Source: Polynucleobacter sp. HIN5 | GTDB lineage: Bacteria; Pseudomonadota; Gammaproteobacteria; Burkholderiales; Burkholderiaceae | Direction of reading: 5' to 3' | Assembly: GCF_030297555.1 (NCBI RefSeq) | Contig: NZ_AP028136.1 | Coordinates: forward strand, 248,001-312,000 | DNA length: 64,000 nucleotides | Program-made: the position numbers and the translations under genes | Notes under the pieces: model-generated | The model's input: only the letters and a program-made list of their open reading frames with translations | What the model was told of the DNA's origin: nothing | Database searches by the model: none | Part shown: positions 48,195-57,113 of the stretch, piece after piece | Numbering within the stretch: position 1 is the stretch's first letter | Layout: each line of letters opens with the position of its first letter

Positions 48195-49085
48195 ATGACT
48201 AATTTTCATCAAAATACAGAAAATCTAAACTCACAAAACCTTGATGCTGGCGCGCATGAAATTTCTTTAATCCATTTGTTGATATTTTTTAAATCTGCAT
48301 ACAAGACTATCGTTGGGTGCTCTCTACTTGGTATTGTAGGTTCGGCCCTTTTTCTCTTGGTGACCCCTAAGCAGTACGAGGCGAGCGCTCAAATCAAGAT
48401 GGCGCAGATTGCAAATATCAACAACAATAACAATAACCTTAACCCCCTGGGCATTAATATCGAGGAGCCTCAGGCGCTCATCAGCCGGATGGCCCTTCCG
48501 ACCTCCTACCCTAAGGAGACCATCGCGCTCTGTGGCTTATCTGACACAAAAAACGCCGAAGTCGCGCTTGTGAGTAAAGTGAAGCTCACTATCACCAAAG
48601 GTGTGAGCGGGAGCGTAGACCTAAAGATCCGTGATGTCTCTAAGGATACTGCCAAAGCGTGCGCAAACGCGGTCTACGAACTCATCAAGACCTCTCAGTC
48701 CGGGCTCATCTCGCCCTATATTGACGAGGCTGTGAAAAAATTGAATACTGAGCAGGAGCGCCTAAACCGCGCTACCCAAATAATCGCCAAGGCCGATAAG
48801 TCAGGCGCAGCCGTGAGCGCTGCCTACCTTGCCACCCGCGATGAAATCCGCTACTTGCTTGATCAAATCTCGAACATGCAAAACATCATCACCGGCAACG
48901 AAAGCCGCGCGGCTCATCTCACGGCCCCGATTTACCTGAAAGAAGAGCCGGTATTCCCTCAAAACCGCAATAGCCTCTTGGTCGGTCTACTGCTCGGGGG
49001 CTTTCTGGGGCTGGCTTTGTTCCTAGTGCGCAAGTGGTACATATCCAATCGCGCAGCCCTTAAACATCAAATGTTAACGTACTAG
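48195..49085 (+). CDS. wzz: Wzz-type chain length determinant protein
   Basis: This 296-residue PCP protein has two transmembrane helices (about residues 38-57 and 262-281), with TPKQYEASAQIKMAQI after the first and KEEPVFPQNRNSLLVGL before the second, both typical of Wzz. It sets the modal length of O-antigen polymer. A run of six Asn (codons 48420-48437) follows the first helix. The first 170 or so bases are AT-rich like the left neighbour, while the rest is clearly GC-richer: a possible recombination join. Confidence 0.9.
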   Translation: MTNFHQNTENLNSQNLDAGAHEISLIHLLIFFKSAYKTIVGCSLLGIVGSALFLLVTPKQYEASAQIKMAQIANINNNNNNLNPLGINIEEPQALISRMALPTSYPKETIALCGLSDTKNAEVALVSKVKLTITKGVSGSVDLKIRDVSKDTAKACANAVYELIKTSQSGLISPYIDEAVKKLNTEQERLNRATQIIAKADKSGAAVSAAYLATRDEIRYLLDQISNMQNIITGNESRAAHLTAPIYLKEEPVFPQNRNSLLVGLLLGGFLGLALFLVRKWYISNRAALKHQMLTY

Positions 49086-49125
49086 AGTTTGCGCCCCGGG
49101 GCACCTGTACTCGGGCACTGGAAAA

Positions 49126-49284
49126 TTGGTCAATGTAGGTTATGTCTTGATCACGTTTGTTGCTGGTTTAGTCTCATTTGTGGTTTCTCTAACACTTATA
49201 TTGGTTGAGGTTGTATTTGCCTATCGCTCAACGAGTTGGGATATGCCTGCGCAAGAACTATCTCAAAAGCCTAAAAGGTCCTAG
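49126..49284 (+). CDS. Possible small membrane protein or gene fragment (uncertain)
   Basis: Between wzz and the UXS gene, a frame without ATG but with TTG at 49126 encodes 52 residues. About 30 are strongly hydrophobic (VGYVLITFVAGLVSFVVSL and on), followed by AYRSTSWDMPAQELSQKP. The frame stays open upstream to before 49100, so this may be the tail of a broken gene. The rest of 49086-49325 shows nothing else. Confidence 0.25.
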   Translation: MVNVGYVLITFVAGLVSFVVSLTLILVEVVFAYRSTSWDMPAQELSQKPKRS

Positions 49285-49325
49285 GAATAAAATTCGCAGT
49301 AATCTAAAATTTCTGAAAGATATCT

Positions 49326-50267
49326 ATGACAATTAATCAAAACAAAATCCTCATCACCGGTGGAGCTGGCTTTTTAGGCTCTCATCTGACTGAACGCTTG
49401 GTTCGGGAGGGTAATGATGTTTTGGTAGTGGATAACTTTTTTACTGGCAACAAACAGAACCTTGCGCACTTGATGGGTAATCCTAATTTGGAGATCATGC
49501 GCCATGATGTGACCTTTCCTTTGTATGTCGAGGTCAATCAGATCTATAACTTGGCGTGTCCCGCCTCTCCAGTGCATTACCAATACGATCCCGTGCAAAC
49601 GACTAAAACCAGTGTGCACGGTGCGATTAATATGCTAGGTCTCGCTAAGCGGACGCGCGCCCGTATTTTGCAAGCCTCTACGAGTGAGGTATATGGTGAT
49701 CCAGAGGTGCATCCTCAACCCGAGGGCTATTGGGGCAGAGTCAATCCGATTGGCATTCGGTCCTGTTATGACGAGGGTAAGCGCTGTGCTGAAACCCTAT
49801 TTTTTGACTACTTTCGTCAACACCAAACCGATATCAAAGTGGTACGTATCTTCAACACCTATGGCCCAAGGATGCATCCCAATGATGGTCGGGTCGTGAG
49901 CAACTTTGTCGTGCAGGCCTTGCAAGGTAAAGACATCACGATTTATGGAGACGGTTCTCAGACCCGAAGTTTTTGCTATGTCGATGACCTAATCGACGCC
50001 ATGGTCAGAATGATGAACTCAGAGAAGGGTTTTACTGGCCCCGTTAATATTGGCAACCCCGGAGAGTTCACCATGCTCGAGCTTGCCGAGATGGTTCTCA
50101 AGCTTTCTGGCAGTAAATCCAAGATTATTCATCAACCATTGCCATCGGATGATCCGAAGCAGCGTCAGCCCAATATTGATTTAGCTAAAGCCAAATTAGG
50201 GTGGGAGCCCAGGGTATCCCTTGAGGATGGCCTGAAAGAAACGATTGCTTATTTTAAAAATTTATAA
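49326..50267 (+). CDS. UDP-glucuronate decarboxylase (UDP-xylose synthase)
   Basis: This 313-residue SDR has [54 protein letters not shown] and [16 protein letters not shown] (Tyr-x3-Lys), with [20 protein letters not shown]. These are diagnostic for UXS. It makes UDP-xylose from UDP-glucuronate; a UDP-glucose dehydrogenase is not in the window. Base composition is like the middle island and unlike the AT-rich cluster to the right. Confidence 0.93.
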   Translation: MTINQNKILITGGAGFLGSHLTERLVREGNDVLVVDNFFTGNKQNLAHLMGNPNLEIMRHDVTFPLYVEVNQIYNLACPASPVHYQYDPVQTTKTSVHGAINMLGLAKRTRARILQASTSEVYGDPEVHPQPEGYWGRVNPIGIRSCYDEGKRCAETLFFDYFRQHQTDIKVVRIFNTYGPRMHPNDGRVVSNFVVQALQGKDITIYGDGSQTRSFCYVDDLIDAMVRMMNSEKGFTGPVNIGNPGEFTMLELAEMVLKLSGSKSKIIHQPLPSDDPKQRQPNIDLAKAKLGWEPRVSLEDGLKETIAYFKNL

Positions 50268-50729
50268 AATTAGATTAAAATTTACTCATTAAGGAAATTA
50301 GAGTTTACTAATTAGTTATAATCAAAAAAAACCTTAATTTGTAATGATTATTGGCATCAATCTTTTTGAACATATCTCTAAATTGAAACCAAGCGATAAT
50401 CTCTCATAAGTTCTAAGATGTTATCATCACGAGTGATTTATTGATAGGTGTTTCGAATGCCACCCCCCCCTTTTTTTTATTCGCATCCATTTTACAGACT
50501 TTACTAATGAACTAACATTTACTTAGGTATAGGTAAATCTATTAATGGGAATTATTGAGTCTAATTCGGGAGTGTTTCATGAGTAATCAGCTATGATTCA
50601 TGATCCTCTATTTTATTAAAATAAATCTTGTGGAAAATTATTAGAGATTATTTTATATGATGTTTTTGGCTGAAACATGACTATCAAATAAAATATAACG
50701 CTAATATTTTTTTCGGATACAAAGAAATT
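50268..50729. other. 462-base AT-rich intergenic region before the right-hand cluster
   Basis: No gene is recognised. Base composition drops sharply to AT-rich from here on. It contains a C8 run directly followed by a T8 run near 50463-50478 and a perfect TATAAT at 50317-50322 without a matching -35. The best promoter candidate is listed separately. No JUMPstart/ops element was seen. Confidence 0.6.
50666..50694 (+). promoter_or_regulatory. Candidate promoter for the AT-rich glycan cluster
   Basis: TTGGCT (50666-50671) and TAAAAT (50689-50694) are separated by 17 bases, about 35 bases before the ATG at 50730. AT-rich DNA gives many chance matches, so the call is tentative. Confidence 0.35.
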
Positions 50730-51854
50730 ATGAATAATAGCGTTCTGTTCTTTCGTGATTTTCATGAAGATAAAAGAATCAGCATGGAAAATTATGCCAA
50801 TAATCTGATATCTGCAATGCATGAGAATTGCCCAGACATCAATATTTCAGAAGTTAGGCCAACCTTACACTCAATAAAATTCATACCAAAAAATATCTTT
50901 AATTTACAGATGAGAGTAGCAAGGTATTTGCTCTATCCTCTTGTGGCATTGTCTAACAAGAAAAATAAAGTTTTCCATATTTTGGATCATGGATATGCTC
51001 ATCTAATTCTAGTCCTTGGAAAAAAAAGAACTGTCATTACAGTGCACGACATAATACCGTTACTTGCTGGTAGGGGAATTATTGCTGGCGTTGTAAATAA
51101 AAGAAGGAGTTGGTTGTTTGAACTAACCGCATATTTTTTTAAATATGCGAAACATATCATAGCTATAAGTGAAAGCACCAGAAATGATTTAATTAAATAT
51201 TGTGGATGTGATCCTAAGAAAATTACCGTTATTTATTATGGTTTAGGAAGAGAATTTCGTGTCTTTTCAGAAGAGGAAAAAATAACTGCCAGAAAGAATT
51301 TTGGCTTTCAAAAAGATGGAAAATTTATTTTGATCACAGGCCATCAGTTTTATAAAAATCATGCAACTGCAATAAAAATTTTTGATGAACTAGCAGAAAT
51401 TTTCCCAAATTTATTTTTAGTAAAAAGCGGAGAAAACACCGAGGATTGGAAGAGACATACTGAGGCAAGCAATTATAAAGATCGCATATTTAATGTCTTT
51501 TTAAAGCCTAGTGATATGCCGGCGTTGTACAATTCTGTGGATTGTTTATTATTTCCTTCATTGTACGAGGGTTTCGGTTGGCCGCCCGTAGAGGCAATGG
51601 CATGTGGAACCCCAGTTGTGTCGTCAAATACAAGTTCCTTGCCTGAGGCAGTGGGTTCATCTGGGTTGATGGCTGATCCGGACGACATATCTGCTTTTAC
51701 GAAACACATTAAAAAGTTATTATTAGAAAAACCATATCATGATTCACAGATTGAAAGAGGATTACAACATTCTCAAAAATTTCATTGGGAAATCAATGCT
51801 AAAAAAACTAGAATTGTCTATCAAAAAATTTTAAAGGAAGGTCGAAATGAATAG
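50730..51854 (+). CDS. GT4 family glycosyltransferase
   Basis: This 374-residue GT-B enzyme has ILITGHQFYKNHATAIKIF at the start of its C-domain and LLFPSLYEGFGWPPVEAM then ACGTPVVSSNTSSLPEAVG with the E-x7-E motif. VITVHDIIPLLAGRG and HIIAISESTRNDL lie in the N-domain. This resembles mannosyltransferases of the WbdB/WbpZ type. It is the first gene of the AT-rich cluster and overlaps the next by 8 bases. Confidence 0.88.
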   Translation: MNNSVLFFRDFHEDKRISMENYANNLISAMHENCPDINISEVRPTLHSIKFIPKNIFNLQMRVARYLLYPLVALSNKKNKVFHILDHGYAHLILVLGKKRTVITVHDIIPLLAGRGIIAGVVNKRRSWLFELTAYFFKYAKHIIAISESTRNDLIKYCGCDPKKITVIYYGLGREFRVFSEEEKITARKNFGFQKDGKFILITGHQFYKNHATAIKIFDELAEIFPNLFLVKSGENTEDWKRHTEASNYKDRIFNVFLKPSDMPALYNSVDCLLFPSLYEGFGWPPVEAMACGTPVVSSNTSSLPEAVGSSGLMADPDDISAFTKHIKKLLLEKPYHDSQIERGLQHSQKFHWEINAKKTRIVYQKILKEGRNE

Positions 51855-52875
51855 AAAAATATTAATTACTGGGGGGGCTGGATTTATAGGAGCTAATTGC
51901 GCTAAATTTTTTTTCGAAAATGATTGGGATGTACTAATAGTAGATAACCTGTCACGAAAAGGTGGAGCTATAAACTTAGAATGGTTAAAAAATAATATTA
52001 AATTAAAGTTTTTCCAAGCTGATATTCGTGATTATGATTTGATGAAAGAAATTATAAAAACAGAGACTCCAGACGTTATTATTCACTTGGCTGCACAGGT
52101 GGCAGTAACTACCTCAGTGTTAAATCCATTCGAAGATTTCGATATTAATGCGAGAGGAACATTTAATATTCTCGAAGCTCTACGATTGACATCTCCTAAT
52201 ACGATTTTCATTAATGCTTCAACAAACAAAGTTTACGGAAAACTCGAAGCCCTGAATGTGATCGAACGGAATAATAGATATGAATATTGTGATTCACCTA
52301 ACGGCATTGATGAGAAATTTCCATTAGAGTTTTATTCACCATATGGTTGCTCAAAAGGCTCTGCCGATCAGTACACTTTAGATTACGCCAGAATTTTTGG
52401 GATAAAGTCAACAACATTCAGACAATCTTGCATTTATGGCGAAAGACAGTTTGGGGTTGAGGATCAAGGATGGGTCGCATGGTTTGCTATTGCAGCAGCA
52501 CTCGATAAAGAGATCACAATTTATGGTGATGGAATGCAGATAAGGGATGTCTTATCGGTAAAGGATTTAGCTAAAGCATATCTTGCAGCTATCGATAATA
52601 TAGATAAGGCTGTTGGGCAAGCGTTTAATATTGGTGGAGGTCCTGAAAATACTCTATCACTCATTGAGCTAATAGATTTATTAGAAAAGAAGAATCAAAA
52701 AAAGATACCTTTACATTGGGACGACTGGAGACCAGGTGATCAGCAAGTTTTTGTTTGCGATGTAAATAAGGCTAAGAAGTTATTGAAATGGGTCCCTACT
52801 GTTACAGTTAAAGAGGGAGTTGGAGAATTAGTTGACTGGGTACAGAGAAACAAAACACTATTTAGCGGTTTGTAA
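51847..52875 (+). CDS. CDP-tyvelose/paratose 2-epimerase-like SDR
   Basis: This 342-residue SDR has [53 protein letters not shown] (Tyr-x3-Lys) and TFRQSCIYGERQFGVEDQG, matching the RfbE (CDP-tyvelose epimerase) pattern. No CDP-glucose synthesis genes (rfbF, rfbG) are in the window, so it may act on another NDP-sugar, or those genes lie beyond the edge. Overlaps: 8 bases upstream, 1 base downstream. Confidence 0.75.
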   Translation: MNRKILITGGAGFIGANCAKFFFENDWDVLIVDNLSRKGGAINLEWLKNNIKLKFFQADIRDYDLMKEIIKTETPDVIIHLAAQVAVTTSVLNPFEDFDINARGTFNILEALRLTSPNTIFINASTNKVYGKLEALNVIERNNRYEYCDSPNGIDEKFPLEFYSPYGCSKGSADQYTLDYARIFGIKSTTFRQSCIYGERQFGVEDQGWVAWFAIAAALDKEITIYGDGMQIRDVLSVKDLAKAYLAAIDNIDKAVGQAFNIGGGPENTLSLIELIDLLEKKNQKKIPLHWDDWRPGDQQVFVCDVNKAKKLLKWVPTVTVKEGVGELVDWVQRNKTLFSGL

Positions 52876-54077
52876 TGGTTACAAAGATTGCATACTTTGT
52901 TTCACACCCCATACAGTATCAAGCCCCACTATTATCAAAAATATCTACTGATCCATCAATTGATTTGACAGTATATTTTTCGAGTGATTGTTCGCTTCAG
53001 GGCTATGTTGATCAAGGTTTTGGAAGGATTATAAAATGGGATATGCCACTAACTAATGGATATTCATTTAAATTTCTACCTTCGATAGGAGGCAACAAAA
53101 AAATAACATTTTGGAGTCCATTTTCTCATGGAATTTATAAAATTCTACGTACTGAAAATTACGATTTTGTGTGGATACATGGATATGCCCGATTTTTAAA
53201 TTTGCGCATTATTTTGATTGCAAAATTATTAGGTATAAAAGTAATGATAAGAGATGAGGCAACAGCAATCAGCGCAAAAAGGGGAAAGATTAAAAAAGCC
53301 TTAAAAAAAATATTCTTTTATTTTTTAAAAAAAAATGTAGATGGTTTTTTAGCAATTGGAACAATGAATTCTGATTACTACTACGCCCATGGGATACCAA
53401 TTGAGAAAGTGTTTATGGTTCCTTACGCTGTAGATAATAATTTTTTCCAACAGAAATGGAAATTAAATGAAAAAAATATTAACTTAATTAAAAAAAATTT
53501 AGGCCTTAATCCTAACCGTAAGATTATTTTATTTTCCAGTAAGTTAATAAAAAGAAAAAGACCTTGCGACCTATTAAGTGCTTATATTGAATTAATCAAT
53601 ACTGAATCCGATTCAAGGCCTTACTTAATTTTTGTTGGGGATGGCGAATTAGCATCGGAATTAAAGTCTAAAGTGAAATTAAAAGGACTCGAAAACGATG
53701 TAATATTTTTTGGATTTATTAACCAGAGTCGTCTTCCTGATTTTTATTCAATTTGTGACGTCTTCGTGCTCCCTTCAGAGTTTGAGCCATGGGGATTAGT
53801 TATTAATGAAGCGATGAATTTTTGTAAACCAATTATTGCTACCAGTGATGTTGGTGCTACAAAAGATTTGATTGAACAGGGTGTGAATGGATATACTTAC
53901 AAAGTTGGAGATACTGCTGCTCTAAAAAATCACTTAAAGACAATTCTATCAAATGAAGAATTAAGAGTTTACTTAGGGCAGAATGGCATAAAAAAAATTG
54001 AGAAATGGAATTATGAGAGTGATTTATTTGGACTAAAACAAGCTATAAATAAATTAAGTAAAAAAAATGCTTATTAG
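52875..54077 (+). CDS. GT4 family glycosyltransferase
   Basis: This 400-residue GT-B enzyme has IAYFVSHPIQYQAPLLSKI at the N-terminus, a common start for the subfamily. The C-domain has ILFSSKLIKRKRPCDLLSAY, FVGDGELASELKSKV and LPSEFEPWGLVINEAMNF with the E-x7-E motif. It includes a coding A9 run (53337-53345). The TAATG overlap with the previous gene and an 11-base overlap with the next indicate coupling. Confidence 0.88.
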   Translation: MVTKIAYFVSHPIQYQAPLLSKISTDPSIDLTVYFSSDCSLQGYVDQGFGRIIKWDMPLTNGYSFKFLPSIGGNKKITFWSPFSHGIYKILRTENYDFVWIHGYARFLNLRIILIAKLLGIKVMIRDEATAISAKRGKIKKALKKIFFYFLKKNVDGFLAIGTMNSDYYYAHGIPIEKVFMVPYAVDNNFFQQKWKLNEKNINLIKKNLGLNPNRKIILFSSKLIKRKRPCDLLSAYIELINTESDSRPYLIFVGDGELASELKSKVKLKGLENDVIFFGFINQSRLPDFYSICDVFVLPSEFEPWGLVINEAMNFCKPIIATSDVGATKDLIEQGVNGYTYKVGDTAALKNHLKTILSNEELRVYLGQNGIKKIEKWNYESDLFGLKQAINKLSKKNAY

Positions 54078-54996
54078 TGTTGTGATTCCAACATACAATG
54101 AGGAACAAGATATTGGTAAAACATTAAGCTCATTGTTGATGCAAGATTATAAAAATTTTGAAATACTGGTTGTTGATGATTCAACAGACTCCACTCGTGT
54201 AATTGTTGAAAGCTTTCAGGATTCAAGAATAAAATTTTTACATCCAGGGGGTGGTGGTAGATGCGAAGCAAGAAATTACGGAATAAAAATATCTAATGGT
54301 GAAATTATTTGCATACTAAATGCTGATGTACAGCCAAGACGTGATTTTTTCAGCAGAATAATTCATCATTATCAGATGGGTGCAGATTATGTCCTAGTGA
54401 ACTCCAGGGTATCGAATCAAAATGCTCTTTTGGCTAGATTTGTTGGATCAAAAGGGGATTTTTTGTATAACATTAATACTCACCCTGACAAGATTGAATG
54501 GACAGAGGGTTTCAGTGCCAAAAGGAAAGTAATATTGAAAACCAAGCTTTTCCCAACAGGATATGTGATGCCAATTTGCGCTGGTGAAGATGGTTTTTTT
54601 GGTAAGAGCCTAAAAGAAATAGGCGCTAAAAAAGTAATTGATTTTTCAATAGCCGTTGATCATATAGCCCCTGCAAAATTATATGAATACTGGCACATTA
54701 GGAAAGGACGTGGAGTCGGATCAATTCAATGTAAGAGATTTTTAGAAAAAGATAGTTTTATTAAAATCATTAATATAGCTTTATTAAAAACTATCAAATC
54801 TCTGTTTGAAATATGCTTAGTATTCCCTATGCTAATTAGTTGCATTAATATTTCTCGATTTTCATCAAGAGGCTATAGGGACGCATTAATATTTACTTAT
54901 CCATACATTATAGAAAAATGTGCATTTCATTATGGAGAGTGGATAACAATTTTCGAGATAAAAAAACGGGAAGCCAAAATAAATGCAAGAAGATGA
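54067..54996 (+). CDS. GT2 family glycosyltransferase
   Basis: This 309-residue GT-A enzyme has ISVVIPTYNEEQDIGKTLSS, ILVVDDSTDSTRVIVES and ILNADVQPRRDF (metal-binding DxQ/DVQ position). A hydrophobic stretch near the C-terminus (about residues 243-264) may anchor it to the membrane. It overlaps the GT4 before it by 11 bases and the methyltransferase after it by 14. Confidence 0.85.
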   Translation: MLISVVIPTYNEEQDIGKTLSSLLMQDYKNFEILVVDDSTDSTRVIVESFQDSRIKFLHPGGGGRCEARNYGIKISNGEIICILNADVQPRRDFFSRIIHHYQMGADYVLVNSRVSNQNALLARFVGSKGDFLYNINTHPDKIEWTEGFSAKRKVILKTKLFPTGYVMPICAGEDGFFGKSLKEIGAKKVIDFSIAVDHIAPAKLYEYWHIRKGRGVGSIQCKRFLEKDSFIKIINIALLKTIKSLFEICLVFPMLISCINISRFSSRGYRDALIFTYPYIIEKCAFHYGEWITIFEIKKREAKINARR

Positions 54997-55933
54997 TAAG
55001 ACTCCATTAGATTGGGATTTGCCAGTTGAGAGTCTTTTTGAGAGGATATTTAAAAAACCAATTCGTTCTTTAATTTATCCACTGTATCTTAATATCAGAA
55101 GCGAAATTCTCAAAAAAAAATATGGTGGATTAATACCCAATTCCCTTAAGATAAATCTTTTTATTTATGGTACTAGGGGCTTGGAGTACCAAATATTAAG
55201 AAAACTTCTAAATAGGTATTCTCCGTTGAAAAATAAATCAATTTTGATTGCTGGATGCGGAACTGGTCGCGATATTCCTAGTTGGCTAAAATATTCACCT
55301 GAAAAGCTATTTTGTATCGATTTTTATTCCTATAAAAGATCCTGGGATACAATACTTAACTACTATAAGAGCAATAATACTAAGATTCATTTTATGCAGC
55401 AGGATCTAGAGCATATGGAGAATATCCCCAGTGATAGTCTAGATATCATCGGTTCTGATGCTGTATTTGAGCATTTGGCAAATCTTTCTGCAGTTTTATC
55501 AGAATGTTACAGAATATTAAAGCCAGATGGAATATTGTATGCAAATTTTGGTCCTCTATGGAGAACTTGGTCTGGGGACCATATATCAGGATTTGATGGA
55601 TTAGGATCAGGTTTTAATCATTTGCTGCTTAATGAAGAAAATTACAAGGAATACATAAAATTATTTGGAGACTATACACACAATGAGCATGATGGAAGAA
55701 CATGGATCTATAGCAATATGTTTAGCTATCTTGTTGCAGAGGAATATATTGAAAAGCTGGAAGAGCAAGGCTTCCAGCAATTGCACCTCAGCTGTTCAAT
55801 TGATCCCGGTACTATAAAATTCTTAAAAAAATATCCAATCAAAACACGTCTCCTACTGAGTAAATACAAAAAATCAGATCTACTTATAGCTGGTTTAACA
55901 ATAATTTATAAAAAACCATCTCTTAAGGTATAA
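54983..55933 (+). CDS. SAM-dependent methyltransferase (class I)
   Basis: This 316-residue protein has the SAM motif ILIAGCGTGRDIPSWL (about residues 88-103), LFCIDFYSYKRSW and DIIGSDAVFEHLANLSAV, then ECYRILKPDGILYANFGP. The preceding 85 residues are unassigned. It probably O-methylates a sugar of the repeat unit or caps the chain. The 14-base overlap with the GT2 gene suggests coupling. Confidence 0.82.
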   Translation: MQEDDKTPLDWDLPVESLFERIFKKPIRSLIYPLYLNIRSEILKKKYGGLIPNSLKINLFIYGTRGLEYQILRKLLNRYSPLKNKSILIAGCGTGRDIPSWLKYSPEKLFCIDFYSYKRSWDTILNYYKSNNTKIHFMQQDLEHMENIPSDSLDIIGSDAVFEHLANLSAVLSECYRILKPDGILYANFGPLWRTWSGDHISGFDGLGSGFNHLLLNEENYKEYIKLFGDYTHNEHDGRTWIYSNMFSYLVAEEYIEKLEEQGFQQLHLSCSIDPGTIKFLKKYPIKTRLLLSKYKKSDLLIAGLTIIYKKPSLKV

Positions 55934-55940
55934 AAAAATA

Positions 55941-57113
55941 ATGAAAATTATTTTGTCATCACTGGTGGCAGGTCATATGCATGCTCTCGCCAAATTTCTT
56001 TATAAAAAAGATTTATTAGCAAGAATGATTTCCAGTTACCCTTCATGGAAATTAAATAAACAAAAAATGCCTGTTGAATCAAAAATAATATATTCATTTC
56101 CATGGTTTGTCACGCCATACATGTTCTTGCATAGAATAAATATGCTTCCAGCTTTTTTAGAAAAAAATTTAAGCAGAGGCTCCCATTTTTTTCATGATAA
56201 TTACGCAAAAAGAAATTTAATTAATGCAGATATTTTTCATGGACTAAGTTGCCATAATTTACAGGCAGGTAGGCAGGCAAAAAGGATGGGAATGAGGTAC
56301 GTTTGTGATCATGGCTCATCCCACATAGTATTTCAGAAAGAAATTATCGAAGAAGAGTGCAATTTGATGGGGGTAAAAAATATTAGTGGTGGTTTAACTG
56401 ATGAAAGGGTAATAGAAACTGAACAATTAGAGTATCTCGAATCGGACCATATTTTTGTGGCTTCAAGTTTTTCTAAGGACACATTTATTAAAAAAGGGTT
56501 TTCAAGTAAAAAAATATCGGTAATACCTTATGGCGTGGATTTATCTGAATTTTATCCTGCAACCAAAGAAATTGATAAAAAATTCCGAGTTATATACTTG
56601 GGTGCTTTATCAATAAGAAAAGGTATACATTATCTTGTTGAAGCTTTTAAATCTGCAAATATTAAAAATAGTGAATTAATTTTAATTGGAAAAAAATGCA
56701 TAGAAACTGATAAGCTAATTTCAAATAAAAATTTTGATAAACGAATAAAACTTACCGGAATATTATCAAGAAATCAAATACTAAAATTATTGTCAATGTC
56801 AAGTGTATTTGTACTACCATCAATTGAGGATGGTTATGGATTAGTATTATTAGAAGCAATGGCATGTGGTTTACCGGTTATTGCTACAGTTAATACAGGT
56901 GGACCAGATTGCATTGTCGATGGTGTTAATGGATTTAACGTTCCTATTAGGTCTTCAATAAGTATTAAAGAGAAATTAATATACTTGTATGAAAACCCAG
57001 AAGAAAGAAAATGGATGGCAGAAAATGCTTTAGCAAGCGTTTCAAAAGCTAATGGATGGAATGAATATGGGGAGAAAGTATTAGATGTTTATCGTAGAAT
57101 TTTAGTTAAATAA
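55941..57113 (+). CDS. GT4 family glycosyltransferase
   Basis: This 390-residue GT-B enzyme has IFVASSFSKDTFIKKGFSSK, VIYLGALSIRKGIHYLVEAF, and LPSIEDGYGLVLLEAMACG with the E-x7-E motif, then LPVIATVNTGGPDCIVDGVN. VCDHGSSHIVFQKEIIEEE lies in the N-domain. The stop TAA is directly followed by the wzx ATG. Confidence 0.9.
   Translation: MKIILSSLVAGHMHALAKFLYKKDLLARMISSYPSWKLNKQKMPVESKIIYSFPWFVTPYMFLHRINMLPAFLEKNLSRGSHFFHDNYAKRNLINADIFHGLSCHNLQAGRQAKRMGMRYVCDHGSSHIVFQKEIIEEECNLMGVKNISGGLTDERVIETEQLEYLESDHIFVASSFSKDTFIKKGFSSKKISVIPYGVDLSEFYPATKEIDKKFRVIYLGALSIRKGIHYLVEAFKSANIKNSELILIGKKCIETDKLISNKNFDKRIKLTGILSRNQILKLLSMSSVFVLPSIEDGYGLVLLEAMACGLPVIATVNTGGPDCIVDGVNGFNVPIRSSISIKEKLIYLYENPEERKWMAENALASVSKANGWNEYGEKVLDVYRRILVK

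Noticed and set aside
50445..50475. tRNA-like T-loop (GTTTCGAAT) before the C run
   Set aside because: No acceptor stem or anticodon arm could be paired around it, and the stem bases do not match.
50616..50822. Minus-strand ORF at the start of the AT-rich cluster
   Set aside because: It overlaps the GT4 start and promoter region and has no recognisable features.
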